Source: Zhongshania aquatica
GTDB lineage: Bacteria; Pseudomonadota; Gammaproteobacteria; Pseudomonadales; Spongiibacteraceae
Assembly: GCF_027257955.1 (NCBI RefSeq)
Contig: NZ_JANZNQ010000003.1
Span: 1 to 64,000 of the forward strand
DNA length: 64,000 nucleotides
Direction: 5' to 3'
The notes beneath the pieces are model-generated. The model worked only from the letters and a program-made list of their open reading frames with translations, searched no databases and was not told the DNA's origin. Each line of letters begins with the position of its first letter. Position 1 is the stretch's first letter. Of the stretch, positions 22,019-30,040 are shown in pieces. The position numbers and the translations under genes are program-made.

Positions 22019-22426
22019 ATGAATATTGGCGAGGCAGCTAAGGCCAGTGGAATATCTGTAAAGATGATTCGCCATTACGAATCACTTGGTCTAATAAAAG
22101 AGGCCGAGCGCACCACAGCCGGGTATCGTCTTTATTCCGAAAGTGATATTCACAGCCTGAGTTTTATTAAAAGCGCGCGATCACTGGGATTTTCTTTGGC
22201 CCAAATAGAGCAGTTGTTGTCACTTTGGGCAGATCGAGACAGAGCAAGTGCCGACGTCAAGGCCCTAGCAACAGAACATATCGAAGAGTTAAATATTAAA
22301 ATACGCGAACTAACTGCAATGCGTGATTTACTAGCCGACTTAGCGTCAACTTGTCACGGTGATAATCGCGCTGAGTGCCCTATTCTCTCGGGCTTGGAAC
22401 GCGACCACAGTACAGTGGATATGTAA
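22019..22426 (+). CDS. cueR: MerR-family copper-responsive regulator CueR
   Basis: Copper sensor and transcription activator. The N-terminal winged helix starts MNIGEAAKASGISVKMIRHY. A dimerisation helix and a metal loop follow: Cys112 and Cys120 in CHGDNRAEC, matching E. coli CueR positions, plus Ser77, the residue that distinguishes sensors of +1 metal ions. It is 135 aa, full length. It probably controls the promoter at 19451 and so its own operon, since it lies directly after copA on the same strand. Confidence 0.94.
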   Translation: MNIGEAAKASGISVKMIRHYESLGLIKEAERTTAGYRLYSESDIHSLSFIKSARSLGFSLAQIEQLLSLWADRDRASADVKALATEHIEELNIKIRELTAMRDLLADLASTCHGDNRAECPILSGLERDHSTVDM

Positions 22427-22437
22427 GCTAAATTTTA

Positions 22438-22845
22438 ATGAAAACGTACCGCACTAAAAATATAGCCCTTTGGATTATGCTAGTATTTTTCAGCAAAATG
22501 GCCTTCGCTATTGTCCAGCCACTGCAAGCCTTAACATTGTCTACGACGCCTGCAAAGATGATGTTTTCGCATCAACATGAAGAAGCGCTAAACAAATCAA
22601 CTTTAGTAATGAATAGTCATTGTCAACATGATGAGGGCGGCGAATCCGACTCTCCAACGAATCATCACAACGCAGATTGCAATACGAAATGCGATTGCTG
22701 TATCGGTCATTGCAACACACCGGTCCTGTTTATCACGGGCGTTAATTACTCTGATAAACACCTTCAGCACGTTAGCGATCAACGTCCTCTCTTTAAAGCT
22801 CTGCCACTTGTCACCTCGTTGTTTAGACCGCCGATTTTGGGCTAA
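22438..22845 (+). CDS. small secreted His/Cys-rich protein in copper operon
   Basis: Exported small protein of 135 aa with a signal peptide (IALWIMLVFFSKMAFA), a His-rich middle and a cysteine cluster CNTKCDCCIGHC (Cys81, 85, 87, 88, 92). The tail is TSLFRPPILG. The design matches the protein encoded at 6626: signal, His/Asp region, Cys cluster, then TSL(Y/F)RPPI at the end, although the rest differs. A periplasmic copper-binding or sensing-modulating role is plausible. It starts 11 bases after the cueR stop, so it is in the copper operon. No named family can be assigned with confidence. Confidence 0.75.
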   Translation: MKTYRTKNIALWIMLVFFSKMAFAIVQPLQALTLSTTPAKMMFSHQHEEALNKSTLVMNSHCQHDEGGESDSPTNHHNADCNTKCDCCIGHCNTPVLFITGVNYSDKHLQHVSDQRPLFKALPLVTSLFRPPILG

Positions 22846-22913
22846 CACAGGCTCATTCCGCCAGTGATTCGGGTTTTTCAGTAATACTGCATACCTCTAT
22901 GTAAATTTAGCGT

Positions 22914-22929
22914 ACATGAATCTTCATGT
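22914..22929. promoter_or_regulatory. perfect inverted repeat upstream of multicopper oxidase
   Basis: ACATGAA TC TTCATGT, perfect 7-base arms with a 2-base centre, 45 bases before the oxidase start. It lacks the MerR-type promoter geometry, so it may be bound by a different regulator such as a two-component response regulator. No such regulator gene is in the window. Confidence 0.5.
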
Positions 22930-22973
22930 TTATTGCTCGATTCTTATGCCTTAGCTAATGGTTAGGAACTATT

Positions 22974-24842
22974 ATGAAAACAACATCCTACGGTCTTTCA
23001 CGCCGACGCTTCGTTAAAGGCGCTGCCGGTGCCGGCGCTTTAATAGGTATTGGCGGTGCGCCCCTGAGTTTTGGCTCAGATAGTCTGCCAAAGATGAAAT
23101 CTCCAGAAGTACTACAGGGGCGCCATTTCGAACTCAATATTGGCTATCAACCGGTCAATTTTACCGGCAGTCACCGTATTGCCACCGCCATCAACGGCAG
23201 TGTTCCAGGCCCGATTTTGCGCTGGAAGGAAGGCGAACACATCACCCTGAGAGTGCATAACCACCTTCATCACGATAGCTCTCTCCACTGGCACGGCATG
23301 ATTCTGCCAACGGGTATGGATGGCGTACCGGGAATGAGTTTTGCCGGAATAAAGCCCGGTAGTTATTTCGACTATGCATTCCAAGTTCAGCAAAACGGCA
23401 CCTATTGGTACCACAGCCACTCTGGCTTTCAGGAGCAAACCGGGGTCTATGGTGCCATAGTTATCGAGCCAGCAAATCCAGATGCGGTGACTTATGACCG
23501 CGACTACGTTGTGCAGCTTTCGGACTGGTCAGATCAGCGGCCAGAAGAAATCTACAACACCCTTAAAAAACGCGGTGACTATTACAATTTCAAGCAACCG
23601 ACGGTTAAGGATCTTTGGCAGGACATAAAAAACAAAGGGCTCTCCCAGAGCTGGGCAGACCGTCGCATGTGGAATGAGATGCGCATGAGTCGTTCCGATA
23701 TCGCGGATGTGACCGGCTATACCTATACCTACCTCATGAACGGCAATACGCCAGAACAAGGTTGGAATGGCGTTTTCAAACGCGGTGAAAAGGTGAGGCT
23801 GCGTTTTATAAATAGCGCTGCAATGACTATCTTCGATGTGCGTATTCCCGGATTAAAAATGACCGTTGTCGCCGCTGACGGACAAAATATCGAACCAGTT
23901 AGCGTCGATGAATTTCGTATAGGTGTCGCGGAAACCTACGACGCTGTTGTCGAGCCAAGTGACGATAGTGCCTATTGCGTGTTCGCGCAAAGCATAGATC
24001 GCAGCGGTTATTGCCGAGGTACACTGAGCCCAAGCCCAGACTGGCAGGCGGAAGTACCAAAAATGGACTACTCGCCTCTGCTCGCCCATAGAGATATGGG
24101 AATGGCTATGTCTGGACACGATATGGGCGCAATGGCCGGTATGGGACCAATGCAAGGTATGGATCATAGCGGTCATGATATGTCTGGCATGACACACAAT
24201 ATGGACATGGGGCAGCATAGCGACATGAATATGCAGCATGCTATGCACAAAATGCCTGTCGAAAAACCAGCCCCAGCGGGTATGGGAAGTCAGCGGAAAA
24301 TAGCGCATGTAAACACCGAATTTGGGCCGCAGGTTGATATGCGTTCACAGTCGCCAATGGACGGTTTAAGCGACCCAGGCGTCGGTCTTCGAGATCACCA
24401 AGAACGTTACGGACGCCGAGTACTGCGTTATTCAGATTTGCGTAATTTATATCAAACCGAAGATCGTCGTGATCCTCAGCGGGAAGTTCAATTGCATCTA
24501 ACAGGCAATATGGAACGCTATATGTGGTCCATGAATGGCATACCCTTTGCCGATGCCGAGCCATTGCAATTTAAATATGGGGAGCGGCTGCGTATCGTTT
24601 TGGTTAATGACTCAATGATGACGCATCCGATACATATGCACGGTGTGTGGAGCGAGTTAGAAACTGGCGATCCTATGCATATACCTAAAAAGCATACCGT
24701 CATAGTTCAGCCGGGCTCAAAAATAAGTTATTTGGTGAGCGCCGACGCGGTTGGTCGCTGGGCCTACCACTGCCACCTGCTCTACCATATGCCGGGAATG
24801 ATGCGGGAAGTGCATATTAGTGAACAAGGAGACCTATCATGA
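22974..24842 (+). CDS. multicopper oxidase, CopA/PcoA copper-resistance family
   Basis: Periplasmic copper-dependent oxidase that protects against Cu(I), 622 aa. A Tat signal (LSRRRFVKGAAGAGAL) directs folded export. Copper ligands are visible in HWHGM, WYHSHSG, HPIHMHG and the C-terminal HCHLLYHMPGM that binds the type 1 and trinuclear coppers. A Met/His-rich insert at roughly residues 375-430 has repeated HDM/MSG/MGP units and probably binds extra copper; such inserts are usual in PcoA-type enzymes. The stop overlaps the copB start by four bases (ATGA), so the two are translationally coupled. The symbol copA is avoided because the ATPase here already has it. Confidence 0.94.
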   Translation: MKTTSYGLSRRRFVKGAAGAGALIGIGGAPLSFGSDSLPKMKSPEVLQGRHFELNIGYQPVNFTGSHRIATAINGSVPGPILRWKEGEHITLRVHNHLHHDSSLHWHGMILPTGMDGVPGMSFAGIKPGSYFDYAFQVQQNGTYWYHSHSGFQEQTGVYGAIVIEPANPDAVTYDRDYVVQLSDWSDQRPEEIYNTLKKRGDYYNFKQPTVKDLWQDIKNKGLSQSWADRRMWNEMRMSRSDIADVTGYTYTYLMNGNTPEQGWNGVFKRGEKVRLRFINSAAMTIFDVRIPGLKMTVVAADGQNIEPVSVDEFRIGVAETYDAVVEPSDDSAYCVFAQSIDRSGYCRGTLSPSPDWQAEVPKMDYSPLLAHRDMGMAMSGHDMGAMAGMGPMQGMDHSGHDMSGMTHNMDMGQHSDMNMQHAMHKMPVEKPAPAGMGSQRKIAHVNTEFGPQVDMRSQSPMDGLSDPGVGLRDHQERYGRRVLRYSDLRNLYQTEDRRDPQREVQLHLTGNMERYMWSMNGIPFADAEPLQFKYGERLRIVLVNDSMMTHPIHMHGVWSELETGDPMHIPKKHTVIVQPGSKISYLVSADAVGRWAYHCHLLYHMPGMMREVHISEQGDLS

Positions 24843-25549
24843 AATACGGTTTCTTAACTCCCGTTTTAGCCTGTTTACTTACAAACCTTACACCCTACGC
24901 ATGGGCTCATTCAGACGCTGATCCTATTGTCAGCATGCTGTCGTTCAAACAGTTCGAGCAAAGCAAGATAGGAGATGACACGGCAGCAATTTGGAATGTA
25001 GATGCCTGGATCGGCAAGGATTATGACAAGCTGTGGATTAAAACGAATGGCGAATTCGCACACGGACAGCGGCAGGACAGCAGCATTGAAGTCTTGTATA
25101 GCCGCGCCGTTGCGACGTACTGGGATATACAAACAGGTTGGCGCGGTGATTTTAATGACACAGAAAATCGTCAGTGGTTCGCTTTCGGGCTGCAGGGCCT
25201 AACGCCCTATTTCTTTGAAACCGAGCTGACATTCTATCTCGGTGAACACGGCCAAACCGCGTTAAAAATCGACACTGAGTATGAGCTTTTATTTACTCAA
25301 AAACTCATTCTCTCACCAGAGCTTGAGGTTAACATCCATGGTCGTAACGACCGCCAAACTGGAACCGGTGGAGGTCTATCTGATATTGAAGCTGGCCTAA
25401 GATTACGTTATGAATTCACGAGAAAATTTGCGCCGTATATCGGTGTAAACTATCACAAGAAATACGGCCAAACGGCGGAGTACAGTCGAGATTCTGGAAC
25501 AGATACCGAGACAATGAGTTGGCTTATTGGCCTACGATTCTGGTTTTAA
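24839..25549 (+). CDS. copB: CopB/PcoB outer-membrane copper-resistance protein
   Basis: Outer-membrane beta-barrel partner of the multicopper oxidase. It has a signal peptide ending around PYAWA and then alternating strands with aromatic ends, closing with the barrel C-terminus LIGLRFWF. Family features include WIGKDYDKLWIKTNGE, the tract around LYSRAVATYWDIQTGWRGD, and PYIGVNYHKKYG. It is 236 aa and lacks the long Met/His-rich N-terminus found in some PcoB proteins. It overlaps the oxidase gene by four bases and ends at a hairpin shared with the converging operon. Confidence 0.92.
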   Translation: MKYGFLTPVLACLLTNLTPYAWAHSDADPIVSMLSFKQFEQSKIGDDTAAIWNVDAWIGKDYDKLWIKTNGEFAHGQRQDSSIEVLYSRAVATYWDIQTGWRGDFNDTENRQWFAFGLQGLTPYFFETELTFYLGEHGQTALKIDTEYELLFTQKLILSPELEVNIHGRNDRQTGTGGGLSDIEAGLRLRYEFTRKFAPYIGVNYHKKYGQTAEYSRDSGTDTETMSWLIGLRFWF

Positions 25550-25554
25550 TGTTA

Positions 25555-25588
25555 ACGTCGTCCCTGAGAATTGTCTTAGGAACGACGT
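25555..25588. terminator. bidirectional hairpin between copB and the adenylation gene
   Basis: Arms starting ACGTCGT (25555) and ending ACGACGT (25588) form a stem of about 15 pairs with one mismatch and one wobble around the loop ATTG. It exactly fills the gap between two converging genes. Only short T runs flank it. Confidence 0.65.
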
Positions 25589-25590
25589 CT

Positions 25591-28299
25591 TTATTCACGT
25601 TTGCGCACAGTGTTTTCAGGGATGCTCAGAATGATATTCGCGCTATTGTTGGCGTAAAATTCATTATCTGTGTTCGCAAATATGCTGCTCGTCAAAAACA
25701 CGTTTAGCCCACCGTTATTTAGTAAATCTGCGAGTATACGGTGCCCCAGCTTTCCCGAACTCAATGTTATCTCGACCCTATTGCCACCAAATAATCTAGA
25801 AATAACACGCGCATACTGCCGGTCTTTTTCGACCAATCTAGAATAACTTAGTAGCACTTGCGGACGATGGCCGTTTAATTGGGCGCGCCAGATTGTATAA
25901 ATTCGCTCTAAAATTTTAATGACACGTTTATTTTTGTGGAAGCGACCGCCGATACACAAGACCAGCTCTGCTCGCAATTGATAAGCCGCTATTAAGGCAG
26001 GATAACTTCCCGCGCTACAGCCCATCGTTCGGTATGTGCCGTACTGGCTTAACTGCTTATGATTGACGAGCCAGTTAATAACATCGCTGACCTTGTCTCC
26101 TAGAAATGGAATACCCTTTCGGTAAGATTGGTTTCTGGGCTCCGCGAGAATTAATACATCGTAATCCGCGGAATTAGTATGCTGAAGTAATACGGGGTTT
26201 GAAATCATCATGCTGCGATCACCTCTTCCCGGAAAGCATATCAAAAGGCCTTTTTCGCTTGGCACTCCGGCGCCAATAAATACCATGGCGGTGGGCGCGA
26301 TTCGCTGTAATACAAAGGCTTCCGGCTTTAGCGTGAGGGACTCAGATAATTGTTTCTGCAGCGTGTCTAGCCAGCTGCCGATGGCTAACTGATACTTTTG
26401 ATTATGGTTTGCCGCGACGAGTTGACCTTGACGATTTCGTCTACTTAAAAGGTCAATATCAAGCGGTGTCAGGCGATATTCAAGCGTCGATAGCGCCCGA
26501 TTTAAATGGGCGACTGTCGGACAGACCCTAACGATGCGGCGAAAAAATCGTACTATATAAGGTAATTCCTCTGTGATGACATCGTTGTTGGAATACTGAA
26601 CCTTAGTATCGATACGAGACTGCTGCGATTGCAGTGTTAATACCCGCGCAACAAGATTGCCAAGGTAGCGAAAACTAGCATACTCGTTGGGATGAATAAC
26701 AACGTCATAGGCCAGCTCCAAGACCACTAATAATTCCATGCGGCCGATTGAATCTAAGTCGATTTTTCGCAGCGGAATATCCGTGTTACCAAGCTCGAAT
26801 TCAGCGATTTGCGAAGCTCTTAGTGGTTTTTTTGCCTTGGAACTTAAGGCTTGGATAATAGTTTTACGTATTGAACCAGCTTTCGCGGAAAGCGTCGCTG
26901 CGTCTTGGCGAACGATTTTTCCCGCCGCATTCCTCGGGATCTCGTCGACAATAATAAGTTGCCGCGGTGCTCTTAAGCCAAGTCGTTGCTTTAAAAATTT
27001 TTCTAAGTCTTTCAGTCTAGGTCTCACCTCTTTTGAAAATACCACAAGGGCAACGGGAATATTGCCGTGTACAGCGGACGGTTTGGAGAAGACCGCGGTG
27101 TCTACGATATTTGGAAATTGGCTAATTTCGGACTCAATATCTTGCGGGTAAATATTTATGCTATTGAAGACGAACATATCGTCGCTTCGGCCGTATAAAT
27201 GAATGCGCGCTTCTTTATCAAGATAGGCAATATCACCCGTGTGGAACCAGCCATCAATAAGTCGGCTTGCGGTCAATTCAGGCTTGCCAGAATAGCCACG
27301 AAACATACCTTTACAACGTACAAGCAACTCCCCAGCTTCGCCGCTAGCAAGTATTTTTCCACTTGCGCTACGCACTTGTACTTCTATTCCCGGCAGCGCT
27401 CGTCCAACACTATTATCCGAGCCGGCATCATCTGGGTCAGTAAAGGCGATAGCGCCGGTTTCTGTTGTTCCGTAGCCCGCCCGTAAATCGCGAGTAATTT
27501 TATTTCGCAGTGCTGTTCGAAGCGTCATTGAGACGTGGGAACCACCGAGTTTTAATTGAATATTAGACAAGGCCTGAATGCCGGGTATTGCCAGTAGTTC
27601 TTGGGCTTGAAACGCTGACACATGCATAACGTTGACGTTGAGAGATTGGCACTGACTGAGCAGCGAGTTATCTCTAATATCGATAAAAACGTTGGTGGCG
27701 CCCATCGCCACGCAGTAGAGGCGATGACGCTTAGCAAAATTGTGTTCCATTGAGGCCAAACAGACAAATCGCTCGTGGGCGGAAACGATGTGCCGATGGG
27801 CCTGTGCAACAATATCACTGTCATGATGAACGACCAGCTTTGGCGTACCAGTAGTCCCCGACGTTGAAAACAACAGCTTCGCTGTTGTAGCTGCGTTTCG
27901 ACCGTCGGTATTTACTTGCGAAACGATAGCGCTTTTATCATCGACAGCGTAGCTTTCATCAATAACATGACTAACACCGCAATTCTTATTGATTGCCTGC
28001 TGTGTCTCTTCAGATTCGTATAAGGGTATAGTGCAAGATGTTGCACCTACGTAGGCAGCGGCAAGGCAGAAAGTGAGATGTTGTGTGTCGTCGGCGCATT
28101 TAATTCCGAGCAGTGAACTAGATGGAATTCCTGCCTCATAGAATTTGTAAGCCTGAAGCTGCACAAGTGAAGCGAGTTTGGCGTATGACAGCGTAACATC
28201 CATACAGACAATGGCGTCGTGGTCGGGATGCATTCTTGCGTGGTAGAAGAGTCGGCCAATTAATGAGTGATATTCCTTAGCTTGAGCGGCTAACGTCAC
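25591..28299 (-). CDS. adenylation-carrier-alpha/beta hydrolase fusion protein
   Basis: Three-part enzyme of 902 aa. An ANL adenylation domain (about 12-480) has FSTSGTTGTPK (144-154), YGTTE (276-280), FHTGD and PRNAAGK with Lys461. A carrier domain (about 495-555) has LDSIGRMEL with Ser517 for phosphopantetheine. After a linker, a C-terminal domain (about 660-880) shows an alpha/beta-hydrolase nucleophile elbow GCSAG (Ser762) and a late GHR (His853). It would activate an acid, hold it as a thioester, and release or transfer it. There is no condensation domain. It overlaps the methyltransferase stop by four bases. The adenylation code does not resemble a standard amino-acid NRPS domain, so the substrate is unknown. 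Confidence 0.85.
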   Translation of the reverse strand: MTLAAQAKEYHSLIGRLFYHARMHPDHDAIVCMDVTLSYAKLASLVQLQAYKFYEAGIPSSSLLGIKCADDTQHLTFCLAAAYVGATSCTIPLYESEETQQAINKNCGVSHVIDESYAVDDKSAIVSQVNTDGRNAATTAKLLFSTSGTTGTPKLVVHHDSDIVAQAHRHIVSAHERFVCLASMEHNFAKRHRLYCVAMGATNVFIDIRDNSLLSQCQSLNVNVMHVSAFQAQELLAIPGIQALSNIQLKLGGSHVSMTLRTALRNKITRDLRAGYGTTETGAIAFTDPDDAGSDNSVGRALPGIEVQVRSASGKILASGEAGELLVRCKGMFRGYSGKPELTASRLIDGWFHTGDIAYLDKEARIHLYGRSDDMFVFNSINIYPQDIESEISQFPNIVDTAVFSKPSAVHGNIPVALVVFSKEVRPRLKDLEKFLKQRLGLRAPRQLIIVDEIPRNAAGKIVRQDAATLSAKAGSIRKTIIQALSSKAKKPLRASQIAEFELGNTDIPLRKIDLDSIGRMELLVVLELAYDVVIHPNEYASFRYLGNLVARVLTLQSQQSRIDTKVQYSNNDVITEELPYIVRFFRRIVRVCPTVAHLNRALSTLEYRLTPLDIDLLSRRNRQGQLVAANHNQKYQLAIGSWLDTLQKQLSESLTLKPEAFVLQRIAPTAMVFIGAGVPSEKGLLICFPGRGDRSMMISNPVLLQHTNSADYDVLILAEPRNQSYRKGIPFLGDKVSDVINWLVNHKQLSQYGTYRTMGCSAGSYPALIAAYQLRAELVLCIGGRFHKNKRVIKILERIYTIWRAQLNGHRPQVLLSYSRLVEKDRQYARVISRLFGGNRVEITLSSGKLGHRILADLLNNGGLNVFLTSSIFANTDNEFYANNSANIILSIPENTVRKRE

Positions 28300-29042
28300 T
28301 TTGTGACCTTAAACAACACGTGCAAGGGTTCATTTTTCAGCGGCGAAAAAAATGCCTCATCAATGGCGATAAGTTCTGGTGTCACGGTTAATTCTTTTAC
28401 TTCGGGCATGGTGGTAAAGCCCGCATTCCGCAAACAATCGAAATAATCACTAAAGGTTTTGTGCACACATTGCACGTGCAAGGGCTCCCCGCTTCGCTTC
28501 CAAATCTCCCCTTCAAACTTTTGATCCACGTCGGCAAAATAATTCTTGCCCGTGGAATTAAAGTAAAACGGCGCTGATTGTTTGTTGTGCACAAAGGGAA
28601 AAAACGGATGGGGTACGCTAAAAATGAATTGTCCTCCCTCTTCCAAGGACTGGTACACCATTGAAAATACCCGTTGCATTTCATCCACCCGAAGGTAGTT
28701 AAACAAAAATACCGCTACACTTAGATCGAACTTTCGTTCAGGAACGAACTCCAGCACATTAAGTGTGCGATACTCTATACCCAGTTGATCTTCCGCTTCT
28801 TGAACCTGCGCGGCGTCAATCATCTGTGCTGATAGATCTACGCCAAGGTAGTCGCCTGCTCCCCGACGCTTCAATTCACGCGCACAATAACCTTCGCCAC
28901 AACCAATATCTAGCACCGAGCGATTATTGAGTTCACCACATGCGTCAAACACGAAGGGTCGTGCAGTAAAATCGGATAAGGAACTGGGTTCTAAGCGTAG
29001 CCATTTCTTGGCGTTGTCGTCGTAAACTTTTCTAGTATCCAA
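28296..29042 (-). CDS. class I SAM-dependent methyltransferase
   Basis: Methyltransferase of 248 aa with the SAM-binding motif VLDIGCGEGY (43-52), the acidic GVDLS at the end of strand 2, and LEEGGQFIFSVPHP as the later motif. The sequence resembles small-molecule O- or N-methyltransferases of the Methyltransf_11/25 group. It is the middle gene of an overlapping operon: it starts 11 bases before the diiron-oxygenase stop and ends inside the start of the adenylation protein. The likely job is methylating a carrier-bound or released intermediate; the position of methylation cannot be deduced. Confidence 0.87.
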   Translation of the reverse strand: MDTRKVYDDNAKKWLRLEPSSLSDFTARPFVFDACGELNNRSVLDIGCGEGYCARELKRRGAGDYLGVDLSAQMIDAAQVQEAEDQLGIEYRTLNVLEFVPERKFDLSVAVFLFNYLRVDEMQRVFSMVYQSLEEGGQFIFSVPHPFFPFVHNKQSAPFYFNSTGKNYFADVDQKFEGEIWKRSGEPLHVQCVHKTFSDYFDCLRNAGFTTMPEVKELTVTPELIAIDEAFFSPLKNEPLHVLFKVTK

Positions 29043-29817
29043 AGTTTGAAATTCCCTTTGACTCAGGAGTAGTTACGGTTGTTAAGCACTGTGCTCGCTC
29101 CAACAAGGCATCCCAGAATGCTGTCCGCAAGTCGAGCGCGGACTTAACACCAAATTCTATTTGGGCACACGCCTCTTCGTCGGTAGCAAGCTCGCTAGCA
29201 ACTATCAACATTTGCTCTGCATGATCATCATCGCAAGAGCTATGTAAATCAAAAAATACACGTTGCTGCATAGTCAGCGCGTCGTAACTTTTAAGGCCGG
29301 ACAGAATCTGCTGGTAAATATTAGATACAATTAACTCCGTCCCAATTCCAATGGCGCCAACTCCAACATACTCGTTAGTATTGCAAAGCGCTAGAAACCG
29401 CCGGGACCATAATCCGCCGGCTAGATCCTCAGATAGACTAGTAGGATCTTCGGGATTTACGCCCAACGCTTGCTGAAAACGCTGAAATAACTGCGCGTGT
29501 GATTGCCCCTCAATACTGGCTAATACCTCGCTTGGCAATTCGCCATCGGCAATATGTCCCTTCTCTTCCGCTAAATTAGACAGGAGTATTTTCTGGTGAG
29601 AAACATTCCGTAAATTCGAGATCAGCGCTTTTAAATAGCGAGTAAATTGCGAACTGTACAAACCATATTGAAAAGCAAAATCTCTCCACGCCATATCAAC
29701 GTCAGGAAAATCGCTCTTTTGTAGCGCTTGCAGATAAGGATGGGATACAGCTGAGGATTTTAGTGCTTCTTCACCTAAACGTCTGACGAAAGTTGCCGCT
29801 TTGTAGTTTTTATTCAT
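29032..29817 (-). CDS. haem-oxygenase-like diiron oxidase/oxygenase (HDO) family protein
   Basis: All-helical iron enzyme of 261 aa in the TENA/haem-oxygenase-like fold. Candidate iron ligands follow the HDO layout: Glu85-x2-His88 (EEKGH), Glu161 (GTELI) and His192-x3-Asp196-x2-His199 (HSSCDDDH). Family members include UndA (alkene formation), BesC (C-C cleavage of chloro-lysine) and SznF (N-oxidation), so the chemistry ranges widely. First gene of the three-gene operon; its end overlaps the methyltransferase start by 11 bases. It therefore most likely oxidises the amine or acid that the operon handles. Which reaction it runs cannot be told from sequence. Confidence 0.82.
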   Translation of the reverse strand: MNKNYKAATFVRRLGEEALKSSAVSHPYLQALQKSDFPDVDMAWRDFAFQYGLYSSQFTRYLKALISNLRNVSHQKILLSNLAEEKGHIADGELPSEVLASIEGQSHAQLFQRFQQALGVNPEDPTSLSEDLAGGLWSRRFLALCNTNEYVGVGAIGIGTELIVSNIYQQILSGLKSYDALTMQQRVFFDLHSSCDDDHAEQMLIVASELATDEEACAQIEFGVKSALDLRTAFWDALLERAQCLTTVTTPESKGISNFGY

Positions 29818-30040
29818 GATGGCTTTTCGAATTGTATGACAGTCGGCTAATTATTTTGTGACAAAAACCCTATCAATTGCAACAAGCTTGAGCCTACCTC
29901 GTTTAATCCATCGTAAATCGGCCTACTTTGTATGACCTCGACAGTTATGCGCCTCAAAACAGTGCAAAAACTTTTCCTTCTGAGAAGCTCATAAAGTAAG
30001 AGGTTTATCTCAATGACCACTGCGGATCGGTAGTTAAAAT

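Noticed and set aside
24100-24260. Repetitive ATG/CAT-rich DNA that looks like a repeat array
   Set aside because: It encodes the Met/His-rich insert of the oxidase, irregular in unit length; not a CRISPR or satellite.
23853-24308. 151-codon minus-strand frame inside the multicopper oxidase
   Set aside because: It is the shadow of the Met/His-rich coding repeat, giving an artificial His-rich peptide.
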